Position numbers and translations under genes: made by a program. A model generated the notes under the pieces. That model had not been told where the DNA came from, did no database searches, and saw nothing but the letters and a program-made list of their open reading frames with translations. Below, piece by piece: positions 25,794 to 34,246 of a stretch of 64,000 nucleotides of DNA. The DNA lies in contig CAXXUH010000004.1 of assembly GCA_963665405.2 (NCBI GenBank), positions 992,001 through 1,056,000 on the forward strand. The letters are read 5' to 3'. Position 1 is the first letter of the stretch; each line of letters opens with the position of its first letter. The stretch is from G963665405 sp963665405. Its GTDB lineage: Bacteria; Chloroflexota; Dehalococcoidia; Lucifugimonadales; G963665405.

Positions 25794-26129
25794 ATGGACC
25801 TTGCGGACTGCGTCTTCTGCGGGATAGTCGCACGGCAGCTACCCGCGCACATCCGCTACGAGGACGATGAGCTGATCGTGTTCGACAACCGGCTCACCGT
25901 CGTGCCAGTGATGCTCCTGGTCGTCCCCAAGCGGCATCTGACGCAATCGGAGCTATGGAGCGACAGTCCGCTTCTCTCCCGGATCGGCCCGCTGGCGGTC
26001 AGGCTGGGCCGGCAGTACTCACCCGACGGCTTTCGCGTCCTCTCTAACTTCGGCGACGACGGGCTTCAGACGGTCATGCACGGACACGTCCACGTGATCG
26101 GGGGAGTGCGGCTGGGGTTGTACGTCTAG
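25794..26129 (+). CDS. HIT-family nucleotide-binding protein
   Basis: A 111-residue histidine-triad hydrolase/transferase. The N-terminal CVFCGIVARQLPA and the C-terminal triad HGHVHVIGG (H-x-H-x-H) are diagnostic of the HINT branch, which hydrolyses adenosine phosphoramidates and related nucleotides. Size is normal. The ATG lies 4 nt after the loader gene, so it is likely the last gene of the dnaB group. Confidence 0.93.
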   Translation: MDLADCVFCGIVARQLPAHIRYEDDELIVFDNRLTVVPVMLLVVPKRHLTQSELWSDSPLLSRIGPLAVRLGRQYSPDGFRVLSNFGDDGLQTVMHGHVHVIGGVRLGLYV

Positions 26130-26220
26130 TCGAAGGTGATCACGCTGCGGGCGAAGTGAAGTCCCCTTGCTCGCCTCCTCACCCGCGCGGGGGAGGGAGA
26201 TTGAGGAGACGACATCCACC

Positions 26221-26247
26221 CATCGAGCGGAGCCTCGATGCTATACT
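26221..26247 (+). promoter_or_regulatory. Promoter with inverted repeat upstream of the pyruvate dehydrogenase E1 gene
   Basis: Extended -10 TGCTATACT (TATACT at 26242-26247), directly preceded by the perfect inverted repeat CATCGAG-CGGAGC-CTCGATG (26221-26240). The repeat covers the -35/spacer region, where a repressor would block RNA polymerase. The start codon is 45 nt downstream. Confidence 0.5.
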
Positions 26248-26292
26248 TGGGGGCTGAGACGCCGCCGCCAATTCGGGCGCTGCGAGACAGAC

Positions 26293-28677
26293 ATGGCCAC
26301 CGACATCAAAGCTAAGAAAGAGTCAATCAGCGAACGGGACCGGGCGCTGCTGGCGATCCAGGACCGCGTGCTCTGGCTGTCGATCAACATGATCCATCAC
26401 GCGAACCAGATCCGCCCGGACCCGGACGGGTTCAAGGTGGGCGGGCACCAGGCTTCCAGCTCCTCCGTCGTCACGCTGCTGACCTCTCTGTACTTCGACT
26501 TCATGAGGGCAGGGGACAGGGTCTCGATCAAGCCCCACGCCTCCCCGGTCTTCCATGCGATCCAGTACCTGTTGGGCAATCTGGATGTCAAGTACCTGGA
26601 GACCCTGCGTGCGCTGCACGGGCTCCAGGCCTATCCCAGCAGCACCAAGGACCCGGACCCGGTGGACTTCTCGACGGGGTCTGTCGGTCTCGGAGCCGTC
26701 GCACCCAACTTCGCCGCCCTCGTCGAGGAGTACACGCGGACCCACCTGTCCTCCCGCAACAGCGGCGGGCACAGGTACGTCAGCCTGGTCGGAGACGCCG
26801 AGCTGGACGAGGGCTCGATATGGGAGGCGATCGCCGAGCCCGCCTTCGCCGGACTGAGCAACATCATCTGGATGGTCGACCTGAACCGGCAGAGTCTCGA
26901 TCGAGTCATCCCCGGCATCAGGGTCCAGGTGTGGCGCGAGATGTTCGGGGCGAACGGGTGGAAGGTAATCGACGCCAAGTACGGAAAGCGGCTTCACGCC
27001 GCCTACGCCGAGCCCAACGGGGAGCTGCTGCGCCAGGCGATCGACGACATGCCCTACCACGTCTACCAGAGGCTGCTCCGCATCTCCCCGGAGGCCCTTC
27101 GCGAGTGGCTGCCCCGCACCAGTCCGCACCCCGACGATCTCGCTAGGCTCGTCGGCCGGTGGGACGACCGGGAGCTGCAGGACCTGATCGGCAATCTGGG
27201 AGGCCATGACTTCCCGACGCTTCGCGAGGCACTTGCGGAGGCCGATGAACACGACGGGCCGAGCGTGGTCTTCGGATACACCCACAAGGGCTGGAGGCTT
27301 CCCTCGATCGGAGATCCCCAGAACCACTCGGTACTCCTCACCGGCGTGCAGATGGAGGAGCTCAGGACCAGGCTCGGCATATCGGATGAGGAGCCCTGGC
27401 CGGACCTCGATCCGGATAGCCGTGAGAGCAAGCTGCGGGACGAGGTCCGATCACGATTGTACCCGGGCTCCTCGCCGCAGGATGCGGCTCCGGCTGACTT
27501 CCCGATACCCACCGGGTTCGGCAGGGACTACCGGGGCAAGACGTCCACTCAGCAGACGTTCGGCCTCTTCCTGACCGAGATCGGCCGCAACATTCCGGAC
27601 GTCGCCCAGCGGGTGGTGACCGTAAGCCCGGACGTCGCCAGCTCCACCAACCTGGGCGGATGGATCAACAAGGTCGGAGTCTGGGCACGAGCCGACATCG
27701 ACCCGATGCCGGAGGAGGACACCGTCAGGGCGCTGAACTGGCAGGAGTCGCCCCAGGGGCAGCATCTGGAGCTGGGCATCTCCGAGAACAATCTGTTCAT
27801 GCTGCTGGGTCAGCTCGGGCTCTCTTACGAGTCGCAGGGCGAGATGCTGTTCCCCATCGGGACGCTTTACGACCCGTTCGTGCGGCGCGGCCTGGACGCC
27901 CTCTTCTATGGCGTGTACTCGGGCGCCAGGTTCATCTTCGCCGGCACGCCGTCGGGCATCAGCCTGGGGCCGGAGGGCGGAGCCCATCAGTCGCTGATCA
28001 CGCCGTCGATCGGTACGGAGCTCCCCGACGTTGCCTTCTACGAGCCTTGCTTCGGGCAGGAGGTCGAGTGGATCATGCTGGCGGCGCTCGACAGGGTCCG
28101 GCGGCGGGAGAGGTCAACCTACGTCCGCCTCACGACCAAGCGAGTCGACCAGGGCCTGTTCCGTCTACCCGACGATCCTGCCGGCGGGGAGCGGCTCCGC
28201 AAGCAGGTGCTGTATGGGGCCTACAGGCTGGTTGACCGCAGCGCCCATCCCGACTACGAGCCGGGATCGAACGTCGTCCATGTAATCGCATGCGGGGCGA
28301 TGGTTCCGGAAGCCGTCGAGGCGGGAGACCGGCTGGAGGAAGAGGGGATCCTGGCTAACGTGGTCAACGTCACCGGACCGGGACCGCTGTACAGGCACTT
28401 CCAGGGGACGGTTCGTGCCACGATGAAGGGTGAGGGCTCTTCCGGCGGCTTCTTCGAGGACGTCATCCCGGCCGCCGAGCGTGCGGCCCCGCTGGTGACG
28501 CTCGCCGACGCTCACCCGCACTCTCTGGCCTGGCTGGGTGGGGCGCTGGGCACGAGTGTCTTCCCGCTCGGCGTCTCGGGCTTCGGCCAGTCGGGCAGCC
28601 CGTCCGAGCTATACAGAGAGTACGAGATAGACGCCTCCAGCGTCGTCGCGGCCTGCTTCGGCGCACTGGGGCTGTAG
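26293..28677 (+). CDS. Pyruvate dehydrogenase E1 component, homodimeric (AceE-like)
   Basis: A 794-residue thiamine-diphosphate enzyme of the AceE/transketolase-like type. The N-terminal part carries GGHQASSSSVVTLLTSLYFDF, and SLVGDAELDEGSIWEAIAEP with IWMVDLNRQSLD forms the TPP/Mg site; the pyrimidine-binding and C-terminal domains follow. It is somewhat shorter than E. coli AceE (887 residues). The start at MATDIK is chosen because an upstream stretch would include the promoter. No E2, E3 or ferredoxin partner is adjacent, so a role as an E1 of a 2-oxoacid dehydrogenase or as a stand-alone transketolase-like enzyme must remain open. Confidence 0.87.
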   Translation: MATDIKAKKESISERDRALLAIQDRVLWLSINMIHHANQIRPDPDGFKVGGHQASSSSVVTLLTSLYFDFMRAGDRVSIKPHASPVFHAIQYLLGNLDVKYLETLRALHGLQAYPSSTKDPDPVDFSTGSVGLGAVAPNFAALVEEYTRTHLSSRNSGGHRYVSLVGDAELDEGSIWEAIAEPAFAGLSNIIWMVDLNRQSLDRVIPGIRVQVWREMFGANGWKVIDAKYGKRLHAAYAEPNGELLRQAIDDMPYHVYQRLLRISPEALREWLPRTSPHPDDLARLVGRWDDRELQDLIGNLGGHDFPTLREALAEADEHDGPSVVFGYTHKGWRLPSIGDPQNHSVLLTGVQMEELRTRLGISDEEPWPDLDPDSRESKLRDEVRSRLYPGSSPQDAAPADFPIPTGFGRDYRGKTSTQQTFGLFLTEIGRNIPDVAQRVVTVSPDVASSTNLGGWINKVGVWARADIDPMPEEDTVRALNWQESPQGQHLELGISENNLFMLLGQLGLSYESQGEMLFPIGTLYDPFVRRGLDALFYGVYSGARFIFAGTPSGISLGPEGGAHQSLITPSIGTELPDVAFYEPCFGQEVEWIMLAALDRVRRRERSTYVRLTTKRVDQGLFRLPDDPAGGERLRKQVLYGAYRLVDRSAHPDYEPGSNVVHVIACGAMVPEAVEAGDRLEEEGILANVVNVTGPGPLYRHFQGTVRATMKGEGSSGGFFEDVIPAAERAAPLVTLADAHPHSLAWLGGALGTSVFPLGVSGFGQSGSPSELYREYEIDASSVVAACFGALGL

Positions 28678-28738
28678 CGGCGGGCCGACCCGCAGAGAAC
28701 CCGAAGCCAATAGCCGGCTGACGAAGAATGGGGAGGCC

Positions 28739-28800
28739 AGATCCCGACAAGTCGGGATTGCTGGTCCTTCCGCGGAAGGATGAGGGTCTCCCTCAGATAA
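28739..28800 (+). repeat. Mosaic intergenic repeat, copy R7 (three modules, with T tract)
   Basis: Palindrome ATCCCGACAAGTCGGGAT, then an extra palindrome TCCTTCCGCGGAAGGA in place of the usual CCGGGAGTC linker, then hairpin TGAGGG-TCT-CCCTCA and AAGAGCTTTCCCCC with TTTTTTT at 28813-28819. It is 60 nt after the E1 stop codon in the sense direction, and the T tract makes a good intrinsic terminator. Confidence 0.82.
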
Positions 28801-28879
28801 GAGCTTTCCCCCTTTTTTTGCCAAGGACGTGGCGTCGGGATGGCTGAAAACGTGTTTCAGCACCCCAATAGGAGCGAGC

Positions 28880-29521
28880 ATGGCCTGCAGTCAGTGCCGA
28901 GGTATCGAGAGCTTCTTCGACGAGCGGGAGGCCCGGAGGAAGCTCACCAGCTACCGGAAGAAGGGACCGCCAAAGACGACGCAGATGCTCGTCGATGCCA
29001 TAAGCGCGGAAGGTGTCGAGGGGAAGACGCTGATCGACGTCGGCGGTGGGGTCGGCGTCGTTCAGCATGAGCTTCTAAAGGCCGGCGTAAAGAGCGTGGT
29101 CAGTGCGGAAGCTGCAACTGCCTACGCGAAAGCAGCCAAGGATGAGGCGCAGAGGCAGGGCACCGTGGATCGAGTGGACTACCGGCTCGGCGACTTCGTC
29201 GACATCGCGCCCGATATCGAGCCCGCCGACATCGTCACGCTCGACCGGGTCATCTGCTGCTATCATGATGTCGAAAGGCTGGTGGGGCTCTCAGCATCCA
29301 GGGCGAAGCGCCTGTACGGCCTGGTATACCCTCATGACAACTGGATCTTCAGGGTCGCCTTCCGCTTCATGAACCTCGCCTTTTGGCTACAGCGGAGCCC
29401 GTTTCGAGTGTACGTGCACGCCGACGCGGTCGTGGACGCGCTGCTCCAGGCGAACGGACTTCGGCAAAGCCTCCGCCGCAGTACCTTGCTCTGGCAGGTG
29501 GTGGTCTACACACGGGGCTAG
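28880..29521 (+). CDS. SAM-dependent methyltransferase, Mg-protoporphyrin-methyltransferase-like
   Basis: A 213-residue class I methyltransferase. Motif I is TLIDVGGGVGVVQHELL, and the rest follows the BchM-like layout: FFDEREARRKLTSYRKKGP at the N-terminus and DIVTLDRVICCYHDVERLV in the middle. An N-terminal C-x-x-C (ACSQCRG) is unusual for the fold. The ATG at 28880 has GGAG 5 nt upstream. No tetrapyrrole genes lie nearby, so the substrate is unknown. It converges on the Ku gene with a gap of only 12 nt. Confidence 0.82.
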   Translation: MACSQCRGIESFFDEREARRKLTSYRKKGPPKTTQMLVDAISAEGVEGKTLIDVGGGVGVVQHELLKAGVKSVVSAEAATAYAKAAKDEAQRQGTVDRVDYRLGDFVDIAPDIEPADIVTLDRVICCYHDVERLVGLSASRAKRLYGLVYPHDNWIFRVAFRFMNLAFWLQRSPFRVYVHADAVVDALLQANGLRQSLRRSTLLWQVVVYTRG

Positions 29522-29533
29522 TGGCGGCCCAGG

Positions 29534-30400
29534 CTAACCGGCCTTGCGGGCGGCGGGCTTCTTCCTCCCACGCGACTTGGAGGCATCTCCGGCGCCGGCC
29601 TCGCGGCCATCGGCGCTGGAGGCCCGCTTCGTCGCCTTGACGCTGGCCTTCAGGGCGTCCATCAGGTCGATTATCTTGCCGCCGGTGGGAGACGGAGCCG
29701 CGATCAGCGGCTCGGCCGCCCCGAGCTTTGCCTCGATCGTCCGCTCCAGGGTCGACCGGTACTCGTCGCTGTACTGCTCGGGCTCGAACGGGCCCGTGAG
29801 CTGATCGATCAGGGTGGTGGCCATTGCCATCTCCTGATCGCTAACGGCCGCCTCCTCGTCGGGGAGGTCGAGCTCGGCCATCGACCTGATCTCATCGGAG
29901 TAGAACATGGTCGCCATCGCCAGAGCGCCCTCGTACGGCCTGAGGCAGCACAGATGCTCCTTCTGCCGGATAGAGACTTTCGCGATGGCGACCCGGCTTG
30001 TGCTCTCCAACGCCCGCTTGAGCAGATAGAACGGCTTCTGGCCCACGGGCTCCGGCTCCAGCACGTACGCCTTCTCGAAGAAGACCGGGTCGATGTCCGA
30101 GAGCTGAATGAAGCGCGCAATCTCGATCGTATGGATCGACGGCACCGGCAGGTCCTCGAAGTCCGACGGCTCCATGACGACGTACTGGTCCTTCGTGTAC
30201 TCGTAGCCCCTCACGATCTCGTCCTGATCGACGATCGTCTCGTGGAACGGGCAGTGCTTCTTCTGCCGGATGCGGTTGTGGCAGGTGCTGTGGAGCTGCA
30301 CGAACGAGATGTCTTTGCTCTGGGTGGCAGGGTAGAGCCTGATCGGTATGACGACCATACCGAAGCTTATGGCGCCCTTCCAGATCGCTCTGGGTGCCAC
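29534..30400 (-). CDS. ku: Non-homologous end-joining protein Ku
   Basis: A 288-residue bacterial Ku. It begins MAPRAIWKGAISFGMVVIPIRL, the standard start, and contains the core ring blocks (YEYTKDQYVVMEPSDF, FEKAYVLEPEP, YSDEIRSM). The homodimer encircles DNA ends and recruits LigD. The lysine/alanine-rich C-terminal tail (from about residue 255) resembles tails that help DNA binding in other Ku proteins. The GTG start has GAGGAGGAGG 6-7 nt upstream. LigD lies upstream on the same strand but separated by a repeat and its own promoter. Confidence 0.97.
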   Translation of the reverse strand: MAPRAIWKGAISFGMVVIPIRLYPATQSKDISFVQLHSTCHNRIRQKKHCPFHETIVDQDEIVRGYEYTKDQYVVMEPSDFEDLPVPSIHTIEIARFIQLSDIDPVFFEKAYVLEPEPVGQKPFYLLKRALESTSRVAIAKVSIRQKEHLCCLRPYEGALAMATMFYSDEIRSMAELDLPDEEAAVSDQEMAMATTLIDQLTGPFEPEQYSDEYRSTLERTIEAKLGAAEPLIAAPSPTGGKIIDLMDALKASVKATKRASSADGREAGAGDASKSRGRKKPAARKAG

Positions 30401-30484
30401 GGTTCACCTCCTCCTCGGTCTGCGCGTGCCGGCTCGGGGGGCCAGCTCTCCTCAATGTTGGTCGAGTGTAGCCGCGAAGGGTGT

Positions 30485-30513
30485 ATACTAGGCCACCCGC
30501 CTCGTCACTTCAA
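30485..30513 (-). promoter_or_regulatory. Candidate promoter of ku
   Basis: On the minus strand TTGAAG (30513-30508), a 17-nt spacer and TAGTAT (30490-30485), 84 nt before the Ku start. It makes ku independent of ligD. Confidence 0.55.
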
Positions 30514-30659
30514 GGAACGCCGGGTTGCTTAAAGGTCGTTTCTGGTTCCGTCCAGCCACTTTGGACGACCGAGCTCCCGGTTAGGCCAGACGACGAGGAG
30601 GACACCCGCGATTACCGTGCCCCACCTCCTGGGAGGGGAGGGGGAGTAGGATCTGAGGA

Positions 30660-30722
30660 TCTGAGGGACACCCTCATCCTTCCGCCGAAGGACCGGCGAT
30701 CCCGACTTGTCGGGATCTGCAC
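30660..30722 (-). repeat. Mosaic intergenic repeat, copy R8 (three modules)
   Basis: On the minus strand: GTGCAG, palindrome ATCCCGACAAGTCGGGAT, CGCCGG, palindrome TCCTTCGGCGGAAGGA, hairpin TGAGGG-TGT-CCCTCA. It combines the R1-type first module with the R7-type extra palindrome. It follows the ligD stop by 27 nt in the sense direction. The rest of the 349-nt ku-ligD gap holds the ku promoter and no coding sequence that I can see. Confidence 0.83.
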
Positions 30723-30749
30723 CCCCGTTGTTCTCCGTTCACGCAGGCG

Positions 30750-33482
30750 TCATTCAGCCGACTCCAGCAGGCGGCTCAGGTCGTGCTTGGACTCGAGGAT
30801 CCCGGCCCACAGGTCTCCCAGCTCGGCTACCCTGTCGGGGACGGTATCGATCGTGAAGTCTGTTGGGTATATCTTGTCCAGCTCGTCCCAACGCAGGGGC
30901 GTCGAGACCGGCGCGCCCGGCAGAGGCCGGAGCGAGTAGATCGATGCCGTGTTCTTGCCCCGGACGTTCTGGTTGTGGTCCAGGAAGATTCTCTCCCCAC
31001 GCTTGCTCACCGTCCACTCCATGGTGACGTCCTGGGGCCGGTGCTGCATGAGGAAGCGTCCGACCAGCTCGCAGGTCTTGCGGGCGACGGAGTAGTCGTA
31101 CCGGCGGACGATCGGGACGTAGATGTGGAGCCCGGTCTTCCCCGACGTCTTCAGGAACGACGACAGGGAGAGCTGGTCCAGGATGTCCTTGAGGGCGTAC
31201 GCCACCTCCACCACCTTGGCGAACGCCCGGCGGTTGAGCTCCGGCTCGCCGCCCGGCTTCTCGCTCCCGGAGTAGATGTAGGGATCCAGGTCGAACGCGA
31301 TGAAGTCGGGATAGTTCAGCACGCTTGCCTCAAGCTCCTCCCCTGAGCCGGTGAACGTCGTGCCGAGGTGGCCCGCCTCAGACTCGCGCACGGTGCGGGA
31401 CAGCCAGGGATGGAGCTCGATGTCCGCGATCTGGGCCAGCCAGATGAGCGTTGGGAGGTTGTTGGCCATGATGTACTCTACGTCGCCCTCGTTATGCGAC
31501 GAAAAGAGGCGAACGGTTTCGACAAACTCGGGTAGCTTGTGGCCCCAGTGCTTCTGGTAGAAACTCTCGCCGTGTATCCCGTCGGGGTAGCGGGTCAGCG
31601 TGATCGGCCGGCCCCTCAGGTGGGGCAGCACGACGGGCCCCATTCGCGCGTAGAAGCGGATCATGTCCCTCTTGGTGACCGCCGGCCGGCTGTCTGTCGC
31701 GGGCCAGAGCTCCTTCCCAAGATTGGTGACTTTCAGACGGTGGCCGGCTATCTCCAGCGTCAGGTCTTCTTGTTTGCTCGATAGCTGGCTCAGCGTGTCT
31801 GTGACCTTCCGCAGAAGATCGTCGGGCTCCGGCTCCGAAGCCGGAGATTCCACGGAGATGGCGGCCTCTTCGGACTCCCTGCGCACCGAGCGTGGGTCGA
31901 TGTCGGAGCGCAGGCCGAGGAACACTGGCGCCCTCAGGCGGTCCTCACCGGTCCACTGTGCGAATTTCACCTGGGCCACGAGCTTCGGACGCACCCACTG
32001 TGCGTCGAGCTTGTCCAGCTCCGCGTCGGGAAGGAACGGCGGCCGCCTCGCCTTGAGGCCGCGCAGGCGGTCCGAGAGGTCTTCAAGCGTGGAGCCGTCG
32101 AAGCCGCTGCCGACCCTTCCGGCGTAGCGTAGCTTACCGTCCTCGTAGTACCCGACCAGGAGCGCACCGAACGTCGATTCGCGAGCCCCCGAGCCTGCCG
32201 TGTACCCCCCGACGACGAGCTCCTGGGACTGTTCCGCCTTCACCTTGAGCCACGAGCGGGCCCTGACCCCAGGCTCGTATCGGCCGTCCTTCCGCTTGGC
32301 TACCATCCCCTCCAGGCCCAGCTCCACCGCGGCGTCAAAGAAGCGCTCTCCGTCGGCTTCAACATGCTCTACTAGTTGAACCGCGTCGCCTGGGATCAAA
32401 ACACTCGACAGCAGAGCCTTGCGCTGGGACAGCGGGAGCTTCTGGATGTTCCTGCCGTTCAGGTGAAGCAGATCGAACGGGTAGTAGACGATCGGTGCCG
32501 AGCCGTCCGACCGGCGCCTCCGGCCCTTCTCGTCGATGCCGCTGCTCTGCTGCAGAAGGCCGAAGCTCGGCAGTCCGCGCTCGTCGAGGGCGACGACCTC
32601 CCCGTCCAGCACGAGCTCCTCCTCCGGCTGGGACTGCAGCTCCTCGACGACGCCTGGGAAGTGCTCCGTCAGGTCGATCGCATTCCGGCTGCGCAGCGTG
32701 ACCCGGCCCCTCTGGACGAACGCGAGGACCCGAAACCCGTCGAGCTTGGGCTCGAAGAGCCAGTCGGGGTGAGAGAAGGGCTGGCGTCCGATGCGGGCAA
32801 GCGCAGGCTTCAGTTTGGAAGGGAACGAGCCGGGCCGTCCCATGTCCGACCTCGCCGCGCGGGAGAGGTCGGGGAGCCGGCCCGCCTTGAGCTCTGCTAT
32901 CGTCAGCCCCGACACCACCGACCGGTCGTCTTCGAGGATGTCGCGGTCGGGATCGGCGTACCCGTCTCGGTGCTTGATTAGCAGCCAGTCCCTGGGACCG
33001 CGAGCGGTCTTGACCAGGGTCCAGGAGCCTCGCATCTTCCGGCCCCGGAGCGCGAACGACAGCTTGCCGTCCTCCAGCCCCTGGAGCATCCGCTCCTCGG
33101 CCTCCTCGCGATTGTTGAAAGAGAGGCGGCCACCCTCGTCGGGGGAGTAGACTCCCGCGTCCCAGACGATCACCTGTCCGGCGCCGTAGTTGCCGTGGCC
33201 GATGACGCCCTCGAAGCCGGCGTAGTCGAGAGGGTGGTCCTCGACCATCACGGCCAACCGCTTATCGTGGGGGTCCAGGGACGGGCCCTTGGGGACGGGC
33301 CACGACTTGAGGACGCCGTCGATCTCTAGCCGGACGTCGTAGTGGAGGCGGCGGGCGGCGTGCTTTTGGACAACGAAAGTGAGAGCACCCCATCGAGACG
33401 CTTCAGGCGCCGGCGCCGGCTCCCGCGTCCCGGCGAAATCCCGTTTTTGCTTGTAGCTCTCTAGCGTCTCATCCGCGCTCAA
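30750..33482 (-). CDS. ligD: Multifunctional ATP-dependent DNA ligase LigD
   Basis: A 910-residue three-domain NHEJ ligase in the order phosphoesterase, ligase, polymerase. The phosphoesterase domain (about 30-155) has HAARRLHYDVRLE with His41, His47 and Asp49. The ligase domain (about 225-530) has the nucleophile Lys246 in EPKLDGFR and downstream ELVLDGEVVALDE. The polymerase/primase domain (about 590-890) has FIAFDLDPY, the metal-binding aspartates. All catalytic motifs look intact. Domain order varies among bacteria; this is one of the known arrangements. Its start overlaps the DUF72 gene by 14 nt, so both are translated from one mRNA. Confidence 0.97.
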   Translation of the reverse strand: MSADETLESYKQKRDFAGTREPAPAPEASRWGALTFVVQKHAARRLHYDVRLEIDGVLKSWPVPKGPSLDPHDKRLAVMVEDHPLDYAGFEGVIGHGNYGAGQVIVWDAGVYSPDEGGRLSFNNREEAEERMLQGLEDGKLSFALRGRKMRGSWTLVKTARGPRDWLLIKHRDGYADPDRDILEDDRSVVSGLTIAELKAGRLPDLSRAARSDMGRPGSFPSKLKPALARIGRQPFSHPDWLFEPKLDGFRVLAFVQRGRVTLRSRNAIDLTEHFPGVVEELQSQPEEELVLDGEVVALDERGLPSFGLLQQSSGIDEKGRRRRSDGSAPIVYYPFDLLHLNGRNIQKLPLSQRKALLSSVLIPGDAVQLVEHVEADGERFFDAAVELGLEGMVAKRKDGRYEPGVRARSWLKVKAEQSQELVVGGYTAGSGARESTFGALLVGYYEDGKLRYAGRVGSGFDGSTLEDLSDRLRGLKARRPPFLPDAELDKLDAQWVRPKLVAQVKFAQWTGEDRLRAPVFLGLRSDIDPRSVRRESEEAAISVESPASEPEPDDLLRKVTDTLSQLSSKQEDLTLEIAGHRLKVTNLGKELWPATDSRPAVTKRDMIRFYARMGPVVLPHLRGRPITLTRYPDGIHGESFYQKHWGHKLPEFVETVRLFSSHNEGDVEYIMANNLPTLIWLAQIADIELHPWLSRTVRESEAGHLGTTFTGSGEELEASVLNYPDFIAFDLDPYIYSGSEKPGGEPELNRRAFAKVVEVAYALKDILDQLSLSSFLKTSGKTGLHIYVPIVRRYDYSVARKTCELVGRFLMQHRPQDVTMEWTVSKRGERIFLDHNQNVRGKNTASIYSLRPLPGAPVSTPLRWDELDKIYPTDFTIDTVPDRVAELGDLWAGILESKHDLSRLLESAE

Positions 33483-34173
33483 GTCTATCCATCAGCAAGC
33501 GGGCGAACTCCGGCCCCTTGCCTGCCTCCTCGTGCTTGAAGTAGACGAACACGTCCGTGACCGTGGCGGCGATCTCGGCTATCGTGCCGGCCCACCGCTC
33601 GATGTCTGTCTCCTGATACCCCTCGTCTCGCAGGCGGAAGTAGGCGTGGCCGGCGGTCGCGACGGCTGGGGGCTTCGACTTCTCGCCGTCGGTGACGCAC
33701 AGGGCGATGTTTCGGTCCCTGAAGAGGTCGAGCACGTCGTCCGAGTGCCAGGAGTCGTGCCGGAACTCGAAGGCAACCCTCAGGTCCGACGGCAGCAGCC
33801 GCACAAAGGCGTCCAGGACGTCCAGGTTTTTCCTGAAGTATGGCGGAAGCTGGAACAACAGGACGCCGAGCTTCAGCCCCAGAGTCCGAGCCCTCTCGCA
33901 GAAGACCTCCAGCAGGTCCTCGCAATCGCGGAGCCGCGCCTGGTGGGTCATCCGCCTCGGGGCCTTCAGCGTGAGGGTGAAGGCGTCGGGCGTCTTGCCC
34001 GCCCAGTCCTTCAGGACCTTCTCGCTCGGCAGCCGGTAGAAGGTGTTGTTGATCTCGACGGTCGAGAGCCGGGCGGAGTAGTACTCCAGCATCCCGGAGG
34101 CGGCGAGGTCTTCAGGGTAGAAGCTGCCCTTCCACTCGGCATAGCTGTAGCCCGATGTCCCGACGTGGATCAT
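33469..34173 (-). CDS. DUF72 domain protein
   Basis: A 234-residue DUF72 protein with a TIM-barrel-like fold (IHVGTSGYSYAEWKGSFYP, LSTVEINNTFYRLPS, VAFEFRHDSWHSDDV, DVFVYFKHEEAGKGPEFA). The family is widespread, its function is not settled, and it is often found near DNA repair genes; here it is co-transcribed with ligD. The ATG at 34173 is chosen because a TATAAT ends 6 nt before it, which would give a leaderless transcript; a reading to 34188 would run through that box. Confidence 0.9.
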   Translation of the reverse strand: MIHVGTSGYSYAEWKGSFYPEDLAASGMLEYYSARLSTVEINNTFYRLPSEKVLKDWAGKTPDAFTLTLKAPRRMTHQARLRDCEDLLEVFCERARTLGLKLGVLLFQLPPYFRKNLDVLDAFVRLLPSDLRVAFEFRHDSWHSDDVLDLFRDRNIALCVTDGEKSKPPAVATAGHAYFRLRDEGYQETDIERWAGTIAEIAATVTDVFVYFKHEEAGKGPEFARLLMDRLERG

Positions 34174-34179
34174 TCGGAC

Positions 34180-34185
34180 ATTATA
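34180..34185 (-). promoter_or_regulatory. TATAAT box giving a leaderless DUF72-ligD transcript
   Basis: On the minus strand a perfect TATAAT is followed by GTCCGA and then the ATG. Transcription would begin at or next to the start codon, and no ribosome site exists. The upstream region is mosaic repeat R9, whose TGAGGG/CCCTCA hairpin ends just before the box. Confidence 0.6.
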
Positions 34186-34189
34186 CAAT

Positions 34190-34230
34190 CCTGAGGGATA
34201 CTCCCTCGTCCTTCCGCCGAAGGACCGGCA
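34190..34230 (-). repeat. Mosaic intergenic repeat, copy R9 (partial)
   Basis: On the minus strand GCCGG, palindrome TCCTTCGGCGGAAGGA, hairpin GAGGGA-GTA-TCCCTC. The first module is replaced by an unrelated GGGGTCGGGCCCCC. It lies between the FAD oxidoreductase and DUF72 genes and forms the upstream part of the DUF72 promoter. Confidence 0.7.
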
Positions 34231-34246
34231 TGGGGGCCCGACCCCT

